From assembly GCA_012932295.1 (NCBI GenBank), contig JAAONU010000001.1, forward strand, positions 30,907,449 to 30,971,448: DNA of 64,000 nucleotides. The letters are read 5' to 3'. The translations under genes and the position numbers were made by a program. This DNA comes from Cyclina sinensis. Its lineage: Eukaryota; Mollusca; Bivalvia; Venerida; Veneridae. The notes beneath the pieces are model-generated. The model worked only from the letters and a program-made list of their open reading frames with translations, was not told the DNA's origin and did not search any database. Positions 22,501-33,607 of this stretch are shown in pieces. Numbering within the stretch: the first letter of the stretch is position 1; each line of letters begins with the position of its first letter.

Positions 22501-24791
22501 CAAGTTTTTCCTATAGAATTCTATGTAAAACATGTGACTCCTAGGGGGGGTCTATTTTGACCAAGGGACCATGATTTGAACAAATTTGATAGAGGTCCAT
22601 TAGATAATGCTGCACACCAAATATCTTAACTCTAGGTCTTGTTGTTTATGAAATAACTCTCTGTAAAACATTTGACCCCTGTGGTGGGGCCATTTTTGAT
22701 CTAGGGTCCATGACTTGAACAAACTTGGTAGAATTCCTCTAGACAATGCTACATACAAAATATCTTAACTCTAAGCCTTGTGGTTTCTTATGTGAAGATT
22801 CTTAAAACCTTTCCCATATAACTCTATGTAAACAAGTGACCCAGAGGGCTGGGCCTATTTTGACCCAGTGGCTATGATTTGAACAAACTTAGCAGAGGTC
22901 CAGTAGACAATGCTGCACACAAAATATCTAAGCTCTATGCCTTACGGTTTCTGACAAGAGGATTTTTGAAGTTTTTCCTATATAACTCTATGTAAAACAA
23001 GTGACCCCTGGGGCGGGGCCATTTTTGACTAAGAGGCCATGATTTGAACAAGCTTGGTAGAGGTCCACTAGACAATGCTACACACAATATATCTAAGCTC
23101 TATGCCTTATGGTTTCTGACAAGAAGATTTTTAAAGTTTTTCTTATATAACTCTATGTAAAACAAGTGACCCCTGTGGCGGGGCCAACAGTGACCCAGAG
23201 GCCATGATTTGAACAAACTTGGTAGAGGTCCACTGCACAATGCTACATACCAAATATCTTAACAGTTTTCCCTATATAGACATATGTAAAATCAACTGAC
23301 CCCTGCGGTGGGGTCAGTTTTGATACCAGGGTCATAATTTGAACAAATTTGGTAGAGGTCCACTAGATGATGCTTCATACAAAATATCTAAGCTCCAGGC
23401 CTTGTGGTTTCGGAGAAGAAGATTTTTAAAGATCCAACTTTTAAAATCTGTTTTAGCTCCTGTGACCCAGAAATGCAATGGACTTAACCATTTGAACAAA
23501 CTTGGTAGAGATTCATGCAAGGAACATCCCAGGCAAGTTTCATCAAATTTGGCCCAGTGATTTCAGAGGACATGTCGTTTGAATGAATTGTGGATGACAG
23601 ACGGACGGACCATGGACAACCACATTTCGTAAAAGCTCACATTCTTTTGAGCATGTAACATGAGCACTACGTGCTCAGGTGACCTAATAACTCAACCATT
23701 CTTTCCATATTTATGTATATATCTGCACTTAAACACAGTGAAAGTTTCTATTTTTTGTTCAGTATATATTTACAGCACTGTCTTAAGAATTTGATCTCAA
23801 TAGTGTTACTTTTATTTTTATATTGTCAGTGTTGAAGACTGAATACTGCTAAGGGGTTGGGGGAGGTAATCTTACTCAGTACCTCTCTTTTGGCAGGTAC
23901 TCTGACTGCTAGTTCCCTAACTTGTTGATACAAGGAGCACAGTATACGTAGGAACTAGTCCAGGGAACCTTGCTGCAGTAGGATATTGTGTTTTCTGGCT
24001 GGAAATATCCTCTAATATATTTAGGGCACATTATAAATATCCAAATGAAAAACAGGTGCCCGAACGCAAATGAGACTAACTTAGGAACTAGAAGAAACCA
24101 TGCAGTTACCAGTCTATGTAAATCAATTCTTTTTTTCTTCAACTGACAATTCAAAAAAATAAATAGACTGGTAACGCTCTATGTTTGAAAATAGATGACA
24201 ACGATATGTTCCTCTTTTTGTAAGCAAATTTGGATTCCAGATTACTTGCATTATATCGTCGGAAACGGGAACTGAAAATCGAAGTCATTGCCACTCTTAC
24301 ATGTAGATTATTTTCGTCTGTTAAACACAAAAAAACTGTCAAAACCACTATAACCGAGTTTCTTCTAACGTAAATTAATACTTAATTATATATTAAAAAA
24401 AAGGTCCGTACCCCAAGACATTCCTAATAGTATTGTCTAGAGGTACGGATCCGTACCTCTAGACTGCCGGTCTAGGGGTACGGATCCGTACCTCTAGACA
24501 CTGCCGATTGTTTTGGCTTTTAAGTTAATTATTGATAGAATTTCAGGCTCCTGTCACAGGTACTTGAAACAAACTATTTTTTTATGTTCTATATAGGCTA
24601 TATACTTTAGTCTTATTATAGTATATTGCCTATATAGAACAGTAAAGTAGTTTGTTTCAAGTTCCTGTGCCTCCTGTGCATTAATTTATAAAGTTCGCTA
24701 TGACAATAATGATAATTCAAACCTCCATGACGATTCTTCCGGCAGGTTGATTGCCAATAGTAATATCAAAAAAGCACTGAGGGTTGGCCAT
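16368..24791 (-). CDS. PPIA: Cyclophilin A, peptidyl-prolyl cis-trans isomerase (complete)
   Basis: Five minus-strand exons (24723-24791, 21732-21762, 21247-21432, 20797-20872, 16368-16500) join to 495 nt, encoding 165 aa, the usual cyclophilin A length. The start [10 protein letters not shown] has no signal peptide, so the protein is cytosolic. It catalyses prolyl peptide-bond isomerisation and binds cyclosporin. Active-site residues sit at the standard numbers: Arg55 and Phe60 ([15 protein letters not shown]), Gln63, Phe113 (GSQFFLC), Trp121 and His126 ([10 protein letters not shown]). The C-terminus is IAKSGQL rather than the mammalian IADCGQLE. The introns are large for so small a protein and repeat-filled, especially intron 1 (2.96 kb) and intron 4 (4.3 kb). 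The symbol is by family; a recent paralogue cannot be excluded. Confidence 0.96.
16570..16983 (-). mobile_element. Minus-strand tandem-body repeat, head at 16,983
   Basis: The right end reads, on the minus strand, GTTATACCCCCACCACAAAA then a GGGGTGGTATAC return stem, followed by TCGGTCTGTCCC. It has the head-plus-microsatellite order of the HINE-like elements and lies in cyclophilin intron 4. Confidence 0.45.
17045..17275 (-). mobile_element. Minus-strand HINE-like fragment, head at 17,275
   Basis: Minus-strand head TTATACCCCTGCACAACAAA with return GTTGTGGGGGTATA, then GTCCGTCCGTCTGTCCGTAC. Only a short body remains. It lies in cyclophilin intron 4. Confidence 0.5.
17366..17445. repeat. Five-copy array of a GGCTATTGTCCTAGTG phrase
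   Basis: Five units of about 14-17 bp, each containing CTATTGTCC or TTATTGTCC, run from 17,366 to 17,445. No inverted partner array was found in the window. It lies in cyclophilin intron 4. Confidence 0.7.
17541..18419. mobile_element. TA-flanked DNA transposon remnant (Tc1/mariner-pogo type)
   Basis: TA at 17539-17540 and 18420-18421 flank ends CAGTCCAACCTTACTTAAGC and, inward from the right, CAGTATAACCTGCTCTAACG. AAGGTGACCG motifs recur near both ends. It is 879 bp with no transposase frame, so it is non-autonomous. It lies in cyclophilin intron 4. Confidence 0.55.
18764..19927 (-). mobile_element. HINE-like element, split by a nested copy
   Basis: The low end begins AACAAGAGCTGTCACTGG, the terminal AACAAG signature. 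The high end on the minus strand reads TTTTTATGCCCCCAAATGGA then GGCATATAG and CTGTCTGTCCG. The body (GCTGACCAGAATCTCCTGA-type units) is interrupted by a second element at about 19,275-19,743 and resumes afterwards. Confidence 0.55.
19275..19743 (-). mobile_element. HINE-like element nested in another
   Basis: It starts AACAAGAA, then stem ATCGGT-AGA-ACCGAT (19284-19298) and TGCTCCCC. There are two body units of about 167 bp. The high end on the minus strand is ATGCTCCCCGAAGGGCGAGC then ATATAG and GTCTGTCCGTC. Both borders fall inside the unit array of the surrounding element. Confidence 0.6.
20797..20872 (-). CDS. PPIA: Cyclophilin A exon 4
   Basis: Acceptor tattttcag above 20872, donor gtatgt below 20797. 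It encodes [20 protein letters not shown] then TAKTA. Phe113 is present. Phase 1 in, phase 2 out. Confidence 0.95.
21247..21432 (-). CDS. PPIA: Cyclophilin A exon 3, catalytic
   Basis: Acceptor ttctttag above 21432, donor gtattc below 21247. It encodes [37 protein letters not shown] and [13 protein letters not shown]. It contains Arg55, Phe60 and Gln63. Confidence 0.96.
21732..21762 (-). CDS. PPIA: Cyclophilin A exon 2 (31-nt micro-exon)
   Basis: Acceptor ttatatttcag above 21762, donor gtaagt below 21732. It encodes [10 protein letters not shown] plus one base. The same small second exon is found in vertebrate PPIA. Confidence 0.93.
22200..23690 (-). mobile_element. AGCTCACC-type tandem-body element in cyclophilin intron 1
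   Basis: About seven units of 150-175 bp carry TTGGTAGAGGTCCACTAGAC (from about 22,423 to 23,360). They are followed by GACGGACGGACC and an end, AGCACTACGTGCTCAGGTGA, at 23,690. This is the head, read in reverse, of the family seen at 15,039, 35,822 and 44,636. Confidence 0.6.
24435..24499. repeat. Two adjacent 30-bp palindromes
   Basis: Positions 24435-24464 form a perfect 30-bp palindrome (GTCTAGAGGTACGGA and its complement). Positions 24470-24499 form the same palindrome with one mismatched pair. Both have GGATCC at the centre. They lie in cyclophilin intron 1, about 220-290 bp inside exon 1. Confidence 0.85.
24555..24669. repeat. Foldback element in cyclophilin intron 1
   Basis: The left arm CACAGGTACTTGAAACAAAC pairs with GTTTGTTTCAAGTTCCTGTG on the right with one mismatch. 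A second arm pair, TGTTCTATATAGGC and GCCTATATAGAACA, lies inside it. The whole 115-bp stretch can fold into one long hairpin. Confidence 0.8.
24723..24791 (-). CDS. PPIA: Cyclophilin A exon 1
   Basis: ATG at 24791-24789 opens [20 protein letters not shown] then VME; the donor gtttga follows below 24723. There are 23 codons, phase 0 out. The start aligns with the universal MANP start of cyclophilin A. Confidence 0.95.
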
Positions 24792-24900
24792 CGTTGAAAA
24801 CAATCTTACTCCTTGAATTCTACACAAATTAATCAATCGCACGTGGAAGACCATGAGGTTTTGCGCTGTCGTTTTTTTAACTTATCGTGACTTTCAAGTG
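24792..24900 (-). promoter_or_regulatory. Proximal promoter/5' UTR of cyclophilin A
   Basis: Only about 110 bp separate the ATG from the repeat element that begins near 24,901. A CACGTG E-box lies at 24840-24845. No TATA box is evident. The assignment is positional. Confidence 0.4.
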
Positions 24901-26478
24901 CTAGCAAGACACTTCACCCCCCAGACACTTCGGCCCTACGGAGAAAACGGACCATGGACAAAACGGACCAGACAAAACGGACCATTTTTGGGGACAAAAC
25001 GGACCATAATCTGAGACGAAACGGACCATATCCAGGGACAAAACGGACCATCCAAAAAAATTTTTTACTCCAGTTAAATTCATATCGACTTCCATTATGA
25101 GACGTTTAAGGGGTGAAGTATAATGCATCTTACAAAAGAAAGTTAAATTTGCCATCATACTAGAATGTATTTTTGACTTCCATCCTGAAGTGTTGTAGGT
25201 GTGTAGAATAATGCATCATATAGTTATATGTTATATAGTATATAGTTATATCAAGAGTTGATCTCCTATCACATGGCTTAATTATGCCTGGAGAAAATTA
25301 TTACAATATGAAATATCATTTTATTGCATAAATTTATTGATGTAATAACAGGTGTTTAAGTTTAAAAGTGTTCAGGTATATAACTAGATACATTGTCTCT
25401 AAAAAGCAAAATACAAGTACTTAGCTAAATTACTTAACATCTTCCAGGAATAAGTTGATATAATAAATTTAAATTTATTAAGATTTGACCAAAGACAAAA
25501 ATATGTTTTTATTTAATTTAATTTATTTATTTAATATTAATTATTATTTGCACCAACCTGTACCACATGCTATGTGCTGCCAAAAACCACATCTGTCACA
25601 ATCAACTGCATCACCATTATCAGTCACAATAATACTATATTTAATACACAAATCATCCATTTTCACACAAAAAATCAAAAGCACAACCCACTAAATAATC
25701 AGTTTATCAAAAGCACTTTTAGATATATTATTTAGGACAGATCAGATTTACTTTGAAAAAGCTAATCAAATGATATTGATAATTATACCAAAGAGACTTA
25801 TATAATAAATTATCAAGATAATTAAAATATGCTCAAAATTGAAAAGTCAATGATGCTTACATATCTTTCTAATCTTATAATTACTAGTTATGCGCAAGTA
25901 GCTGTCATTATAAATTACTCCAAATATATATCAAGTACAAAGACTATTTATTCATTGATGTTGTAATATACACAATATAGATTTTCACAGACACCTCTGA
26001 ATTAAAACAGAAAATTTTTTAAATCAATATTTAATTTGATTTAACAACTTTAATTTATGGCTATTAAATGCATACATAATGGTATTAGTCTTCATCCTGT
26101 ATAGTTAATGTGTCATTAATTAGAGATAAAAGGAGGTGAGAAAGGGATTACATTTGCTGTATTGAATAGAACATACCTTAACTATTCTGATATAATAAAT
26201 AATAATTATTATAATTAACTAATAATATAATATTTATAGGCATTTATACAATGACTCTATTCCCAGCCAAACACCAAATTCACTATATGCCTGGACAACA
26301 AAACCAAAAAAAATGAAAAAATGCTATATGATTGAAAAGACACAAAAACATATAACCATAACACCATTAATGGTCTATAAGTAACAAAAAATAACATGGG
26401 GGGGGGGGGGGGTGAAGTGTCTGAGTCATTTTTCATGAAATGAGGGGTCTGGGGGGGTGAAGTGTCTGTAAGTCTTGA
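24890..26478. mobile_element. Putative DNA element with terminal AGACACTTCACCCC repeats
   Basis: The left end reads ACTTTCAAG, then AGACACTTCACCCCCC, then six copies of AAAACGGACCA or a close variant (24,953-25,053). The right end has the inverse, GGGGTGAAGTGTCTG, twice (about 26,409 and 26,453) and then CTTGAAAGT. The interior is AT-rich with no coding frame. No clear target duplication was seen, so the limits are approximate. Confidence 0.5.
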
Positions 26479-28366
26479 AAGTTACACTTCAAATAGCAGA
26501 AAGACTTTGTTCGGGAAGAAAGTTTCTATAAACATACAGGAGTGGAGAGAAATTAATTAATACTAAAGTGACCCATTGAGGAGGAGTTTATCCATGCAAA
26601 ATAAATTTATTTTAACATTGAAGTTTTGAACATTTGTTTTAACAATAAGTCTTGTAATAAAACCTCATTTTTGAAGGTAGAGAAACTATATATTGCAAGT
26701 AGTAAACTTTCCGCCAAAACGAAGTTATATTGAATGTACATACACTCAAATAAACTGATTTAGACTGGTTTATCTAAGATTCAGTTAGTTATATTCTTTA
26801 AAGATTTGATAAAGCTGCAAGGGTGGAGGTAACAGGTTATCTGGGGAGATTCTTATTTCTGGTATTTTAGCCTAATTCATTATGCTTAAAGAAATGAACT
26901 GCATTTATAGATGCAATATTTTTCAGTTGTTCAACCTTTAAACCATAGAATGTGAACAATTTGCATAAAATATCAGCCTGAAAAATAGGTTCACCTTCTG
27001 GCGAAATAGTAAGACTACTTCTATGACTGCTTAGCACTCAATACTTTGAAGCCTTCAGTGACTCACAATGTATAAGATGCAGATAGCATTGAACATAAGA
27101 TTTTAACATTCAAAGCTTGTTTAAATGGATAATTTTCACCAAGAAAGTATATCATAGAATCTTGTAATCAGCTTATAAGGTTCACATCACTGGTCAAAAA
27201 ATAGGTGATAAATTAGTTTTAACCATGGAATTATTCAATACATGATTTATTGCATAATTCCAAGTTTAAACTAACACAATGACCTAATCCATCCAGGGCT
27301 TCACACCAAAAAAAGATGTTCTAGATTTTAAGCACTCTTGTAAGTTGCTACATGAACAGCAAGCTCGATTCATTTACTCTTATCTTATTAAGATATGTAA
27401 AGGATCTTTCGTAGCAAATGAAGTGTACCAACAGTGTAGACTATTTTCATATATTTAAGTAAGCATTTCAGAAGAAAGCCTCTTGTAGAATTCTAGAGGT
27501 CCAAAATCCATTGCAAACCTGATCCAGCCCGCACTTTTAATCACCTTTATTCAGGGGATTATCAAATAGGAATCTCAGAACTAGTTGTGAATTTTCAACA
27601 GGAGTTGTTTAACATCTACATTCTCTAGCTGGTAATTTACAAGTTAAGAAATATATATAATGAAAGTTCCCAATTCCTGTCCATTTGAAATTCAAAGAGC
27701 AACAAAATCACTTTTGACTAGACAAAGTATAATTAACAGGTAGAGATAGTTAATATCTGTAAGGGGTCAGTCTGTATTTTAATAAGGGTATATGTATTTT
27801 AATTGTGTTTTATTGGAAGTAATTATCTGTAAATCATTTAACAGAACTTGTTTCAGGTATATTTTTACCAATTAGGTGAATTTGTAACTAGGTGGTGGAG
27901 TCTATTAAAGTAAATCCAGTGCAATCCATTAATCTTTTTAAAAGACAATAATAGTTTCTTCATTAGCATTCATTAGTTACCTCCCATTGATTTTTGACTC
28001 TTTCATTGTGATCAGTTGATTGTCATGTTTGACTTAAAGAGTTTGTGTCACTCACTAACTTGTCTTTCATTTTTCAGTGCAATAAAGTCAGATTTGGCAC
28101 ATGTTTTCCACATAAGGTTTTGATGTGCAAGACTTACTTTTCATGTGTAACCATCAAACCATACTGGAGTTATCTCTCAATGAACTTTTAATCAGACTTT
28201 TTTCTATGGAGATTTGCATTCATATATGTGCATTGTTTCAGAAATGCTCAGAATAATGAAACTCTCAGTTTTCAATACACTGGAATAGAACTAGCAACTT
28301 AATATCACAGTGTAGATGTACAGGAAGTGCTTTCACAACCACATTCAAGGCATTCCAATATTATCT

Positions 28367-28660
28367 CCAGGGGCAGCTCCAGGATTTCAGGTTGGGGGGG
28401 CGCAAAATGTTCGGCCCAATTTGTGTCTGTTTTCTACCTCATTTCTACCTCATTTCAATGGTTGTGTTTATGCTAGAGTATACTGATTTGGCAAAATCAC
28501 AAGGGCCTCTGATTATTCAATCTTGAACAATAAATTATACATTATTTAAAGACATATTCAAAATAGACCTACAGTAACACCTATGGTCCGGGAATTTTTT
28601 TTGGGGGTGGGGCACGCCAGGTGCGCCCCCCCCCCCCCCACCCCTGGATCCGCTAGTGAT
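28367..28660. mobile_element. Short hAT-like MITE
   Basis: The left end CAGGGGCAGCTCCAGGATTT and the right end, read inward, CACTAGCGGATCCAGGGG are similar and both are followed by long G runs. CTAGCGGATCCAGG is a frequent hAT-type end. No clear target duplication is visible. Confidence 0.4.
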
Positions 28661-30790
28661 CTCTATTTAAGTCCAACTTTTTCAGTGCAGATTTGCTTTT
28701 TTTACGAAGCATCTGTCCGGATTTGTCCAGTCTATATCTTGCTAATTCTTTGAAGGATTACAAAATGATTTGGTACAAATGTTCACCATGATGGGGTGAT
28801 GTGTCGCACACAAAACCCAGGTCCGTCGCTCAAAGGTCAAGGTCACACTTGGGGGTCAGTGCAAAACCCTTGTCGAGAGCGTAAAGACATATTCAAAAAA
28901 TAGACCTACAATAACACCTATGGTCCGGGAATTTTTTTTTGGGGTGGGGCATGCCAAGTGCACCCCCCCACCCCACCCCCTGGATCCGCTAGTGATCTCT
29001 ATTTAAGTCCAATATTTTTCAGTGCAGATTTGCTTTTTTTACAAAGTTATGTTGCAAACTGTTCTTCAAGTTTTCAGTCACTACATTAAAACTTGGCACA
29101 TATTATGAATAAAAAAGTGAGACATATTTTTCACGTTGATTGCATCCTCCCAAGGCATTTCAGAGTTATCAACCATAGAACTCTGACTTTTTCAGTGCAG
29201 ATTTGCAATGATTTTTGTCGAGCCCGCTGGCAGTGAGCTTGACTAGTCGCCACTTTTGGCATATAGTTCTGTGTATGTGCGTCCGTGCATCTGTCCGGAT
29301 TTGTCCAGTCTATATCTTGCTAATTCTTTGAAGGATTACAAAATGATTTGGTACAAATGTTCACCATGATGGGGTGATGTGTCGCACACAAAACCCAGGT
29401 CCGCCGCTCAAAGGTCAAGGTCACACTTGGGGGTCAGTGCAAAACCCTTGTCGAGAGCGTAAAGACATATTCAAAAAATAGACCTACAATAACACCTATG
29501 GTCCGGGAATTTTTTTGGGGGGTGGGGCATGCCAAGTGCGCCCCCCCCCCCTGGATCCGCTAGTGATCTCTATTTAAGTCCAATATTTTTCAGTGCAGAT
29601 TTGCTTTTTTTACAAAGTTATGTTGCAAACTGTTCTTCAAGTTTTCAGTCACTACATTAAAACTTGGCACATATTATGAATAAAAAAGTGAGACATATTT
29701 TTCACGTTGATTGCATCCTCCCAAGGCATTTCAGAGTTATCAACCACAGAACTCTGACTTTTTCAGTGCAGATTTGCAATGATTTTTGTCGAGCCCACTG
29801 GCAGTGAGCTTGACTAGTCGCCACTTTTGGCATATAGTTCTGTGTATGTGCGTCCGTGCATCTGTCCGGATTTGTCCAGTCTATATCTTGCTAATTCTTT
29901 GAAGGATTACAAAATGATTTGGTACAAATGTTCACCATGATGGGGTGATGTGTCGCACACAAAACCCAGGTCCGCCGCTCAAAGGTCAAGGTCACACTTG
30001 GGGGTCAGTGCAAAACCCTTGTCCGGAGCGTAACTTCTACATGCATGGAGGGATTTTAATATTACTTGGGACAAATATTCTCCATAGTGAGGCTGAGTGT
30101 CGCGCGAAAAATTCAGGTGTCTGTGACAAAGGTCAAGGTCACACTTAGGGATCAAAGGTCAAATAACAAAATAAAACATTCATTTGCGAGTATAACTTCT
30201 ATATACATAGATTTATTTCAATATAACCTAGCACAAATGTTCTCCATGTTGAGTTGAGTTGTCTCGCCCAAAATAAAGGTCAAGGTCACAAGAGGTCAAA
30301 GGTCAAATAAAAATATTAAAATTTGTTTGTTGGCACTGTGACCTAGTTTTTGACCCCAGATGTCCCATTTTCAAACTTGAGCTGGAAATCATCAAAACAA
30401 CCTTTCTGACAAACTTCCAGGATATTTGGACTGAAAATGTAACCTCTAGAATGTTAATAAGGTTTTTCCATATTTGCGCTCTGTGACCTAGTTTTTGACC
30501 CAAGAAGACCCATATTCAAATTTGAGCTAGAAATCTTGGAAAAACCTCTGAAAAATTCAAGGACATCTGGACTGAAAAAGTAGCCTCTAGATTGTTGACA
30601 AGATTTTTCTATTTTTGGGCCATGTGACCTAGTTTTTCATCCCAGATGACCCATATTTGAACTCGTCCGAGTAATTACTGGGACAGACATCCTGACTGAG
30701 TTTTATGACAATTGAGGCAAAAATGTGACCATTAGAGTGTTAACAAACCGTGTGGACAGACGACGGACATTTACCGATCCTAATAGAGCT
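28545..30790 (+). repeat. Tandem array with 578-bp near-identical duplication
   Basis: AAAGACATATTCAAAAAATA begins at about 28,883 and again at about 29,461, and the two 578-bp blocks are almost identical. A shorter related block starts at about 28,546. Each block carries the GGATCCGCTAGTGATC end of the hAT-like MITE. The two long blocks also hold a HINE-like head (GTCGAGCCCGCTGGCAGTGA or its variant, then GTGCGTCCGTGCATCTGTCC). Diverged units with AAGGTCAAGGTCACA follow to 30,790, ending in GGACAGACGACGGAC. Confidence 0.75.
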
Positions 30791-31376
30791 AAAAAAATAA
30801 TTTGAAGCAAGAAGTAATTGCGTAATGTTTTGATAGCCCTTATATTACACACATATTATGTGTGTTACTATAGAAAAATATTTAACAGTTATTTTGTATT
30901 ACAAGCAACATTTGTCATGAGATATATATAGTAAAGACAAGGATGTCTTTTCACTTCGAGCATCTTATGTGTGACCAATCAATTCCTGTTACAGAGTTGC
31001 CAATGAGGTTCACTTTTATTTTCAATATCAAAATTATTGTGAATTATTGTGAAAGTATAACCCAATGCTACAAAATAACAACATCTTTTTGTCATTTTTT
31101 TATTTGAAATTTTCACAAAACTGGAAGCTTTTAAAATGTACCCTTACCAAGGCAGATTTCAAACAACACAGGCAAAAGAAACAGTTAGTGCCTGTATATT
31201 GCTTAAAAGCAATGAACAAAGTAGTTTTTCTATCTCAATGAAACTAAAAGAGTAAAATAAACATAGTATATCGATTCATATAACTTCCTCTTTTTAAAAA
31301 CAAATTGCATCAAACAATCAAAAAAAGTCCAAAACAGAACAACATTATTATAATAAACTAATCATTTAACTAAAAA

Positions 31377-31664
31377 CTAGAACTGTCATTGTAAGCTGAC
31401 AATGCCCCCAAAGTGGTGCTTTGGCCTTTTTTAAAAGTTTTTGGACAACTGGATCTTCAAGGTGAAGGTCATTCAAGGGTCAAGGTCATATAAATATAGA
31501 TCAGTGGGAAGGTCTTGTCAAAAGGGGTGTTGTGTCCAATTATGAAATAAATCCACTTACTAATAAGGAAATTATATCCAATGTTAAAATTTTCAGACGG
31601 AATGATGGATGGACTGACAGACAGTTCAAAAACTATATACCTCTCTTCGGGGGGCATAATAACA
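31377..31664 (-). mobile_element. Short complete HINE-like element
   Basis: It starts CTAGAACTGT, with stem CATTGT-AAGCTG-ACAATG (31387-31404) and then CCCCCAAAG. It ends with GACTGACAGACAG and, on the minus strand, ATTATGCCCCCCGAAGAGAG. Both terminal hairpins are present with about one body unit between them. Confidence 0.6.
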
Positions 31665-32481
31665 AAGAAAAACAAATCAACAAGTTATTTTAACTCTGCC
31701 TACATGTATACATAATATCTTAACAATATTCACTGCAAAACTTTCCCAGAGGTAGCATTCCTTTGAAAAAAAAAAAGAATTCTTGAAATCCTGGAAATAG
31801 AGATGAGTTCCAACTTCTAATAATTTTTGTCAATTATCTTTGATCACACTTAAACGTGAAGACTGCTATTGGTCTATACTGTTTGCAACTGCAAAAATGA
31901 TTGCCATTCAAAGCAAATAAAGATCTTGTATTAAAAGGCAACATTTTTTTTTTCAAAAACTAGATTTAATCCATTTGTAAATCTATAAATTACACATAAT
32001 TTTAAAAGCACTTCCAATCATTACTGCATGTGATATTTCACAGTTGTTTTCAGGCTCTCTGGCCTCCTAAAATACCTGGAATTTTTCTTTTAAGCAAAGA
32101 GCATACACAGAATCTGTTAGTACTATAGATCTGCACCAAGTTATGCCTGTATCAATACACTGCACCTGAAAATTACAATAACATTTATCTCCACTGATTC
32201 ATACTGGTAAGAAACCAAAACAAAAATACAACATTTGAACAAATTGTAAGGGACATCTATTTTGGATTTTAAGTATGAAATGATGAAAAAAAAACTCTGA
32301 ATACATATGAAATAAGTAAGATAGTCTGGTTATGAATTATAATGAGCTACAGTGTATATCTTTTAAACAATGTAACTCATATATGAATATACCTGTAATA
32401 AAAAAAGTTAAACAACATCTGTTTTATATTATGCACATAAATGTACTCTTAGACAATGCTGTCAACATTGAACTTTTTTAA

Positions 32482-32675
32482 CCTTTACTCTTCTGGAGGC
32501 AGCTGACTTTGCCTTTGTGACCAGTGCAGACCAAATCAGCCTTCACATCTGATCATGGTCTGTAATAGTCACCATTCAGTCAGCAAATTTTCAAATAGCA
32601 CCCCCATAAACAATTAATGAATCTGTTCACACTGAAAGATGGACAAGTCCATTTAGGTATTTAGCTAAGTCAGGG
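32482..32675. mobile_element. TTAA-flanked MITE
   Basis: TTAA at 32478-32481 and 32676-32679. The ends are CCTTTACTCTTCTGGAGGC and, inward from the right, CCCTGACTTAGC. The interior matches the interrupted MITE at 8,660-9,278. Confidence 0.6.
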
Positions 32676-33021
32676 TTAAGAGGCTGAAGCTCACAACATT
32701 CTTTGTACTGAATCACAGAAAATGACATAAAGCAAAATACTCAGCCAAATTCTTCTGACAAAAATATATCAAATAATGACTGATTTGAAGGATGATCAGT
32801 GAAATAACTGATCATTAATGATAAAAAAACTGATTCAAATATTACTGAAGCTATATTAATCTTGCTCTAACTTTTTCTCCAGGTTTTCAGCATCAGTTCT
32901 ACAATTAGTTTAAAACTTCACTAATTACTTTAATAATTTTGAGTATTTTCTGGTAAGCCAGTGCCATTTTATTGCTCTACAGGATGTTTCAGAAATGCAG
33001 TTTTGCCCATTCAACAGTTAA

Positions 33022-33228
33022 CCCTTAACCTGCTGAATTTTTGTGATGGATTTGCCCAGCTTTGACTTTGGAACAGTCCATTCAAAGTTTAAGGGATTTC
33101 AGTATCAAAATACAAAAAATTGAGCTACCAACAGTAGAGAGCCTGGTCAGACTGCACGGATGTGCAGGCTGGCCTGGCTCTATACCGGAGGCAAAGGCTA
33201 ATCACCTTTGATTTAAGCAAGTTAAGGG
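33022..33228. mobile_element. TTAA-flanked MITE
   Basis: TTAA at 33018-33021 and 33229-33232. The inverted ends are CCCTTAACCTGCT and CCCTTAACTTGCT. It is 207 bp and shares a GGTCAGACTGCACGGATG-type middle with other mollusc MITEs. Confidence 0.7.
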
Positions 33229-33607
33229 TTAAGTGACATAGAAATATGGCTTGATGCAATTACTTAGTAACATCTTCAAAACAGAGGTGAATTAAAGACA
33301 AACTTTTTTTGTATGTAACAGTGAAAAACGTTTCCTGTTTTGAATGGCAAAACTGGTCACAAGGAGAAGGTATTTTAAACACATTGGAAAAATAGAAGAA
33401 ATTTCAAATATTTTCAAACTTTGTGTTAACATGAAAATAATCATAATATAATACAGATAACATAAATTAAAATCTCAACAAATCCATGATTTTTCTTATC
33501 ACAATTGTCAAAATAATAAAATAACAATAACAAAATTCAGTATTTAAACTAAAATGTTCCTTACAGAGGCAAATGCCTAAAATTTGGACATATTATTTCC
33601 AGAAAAA

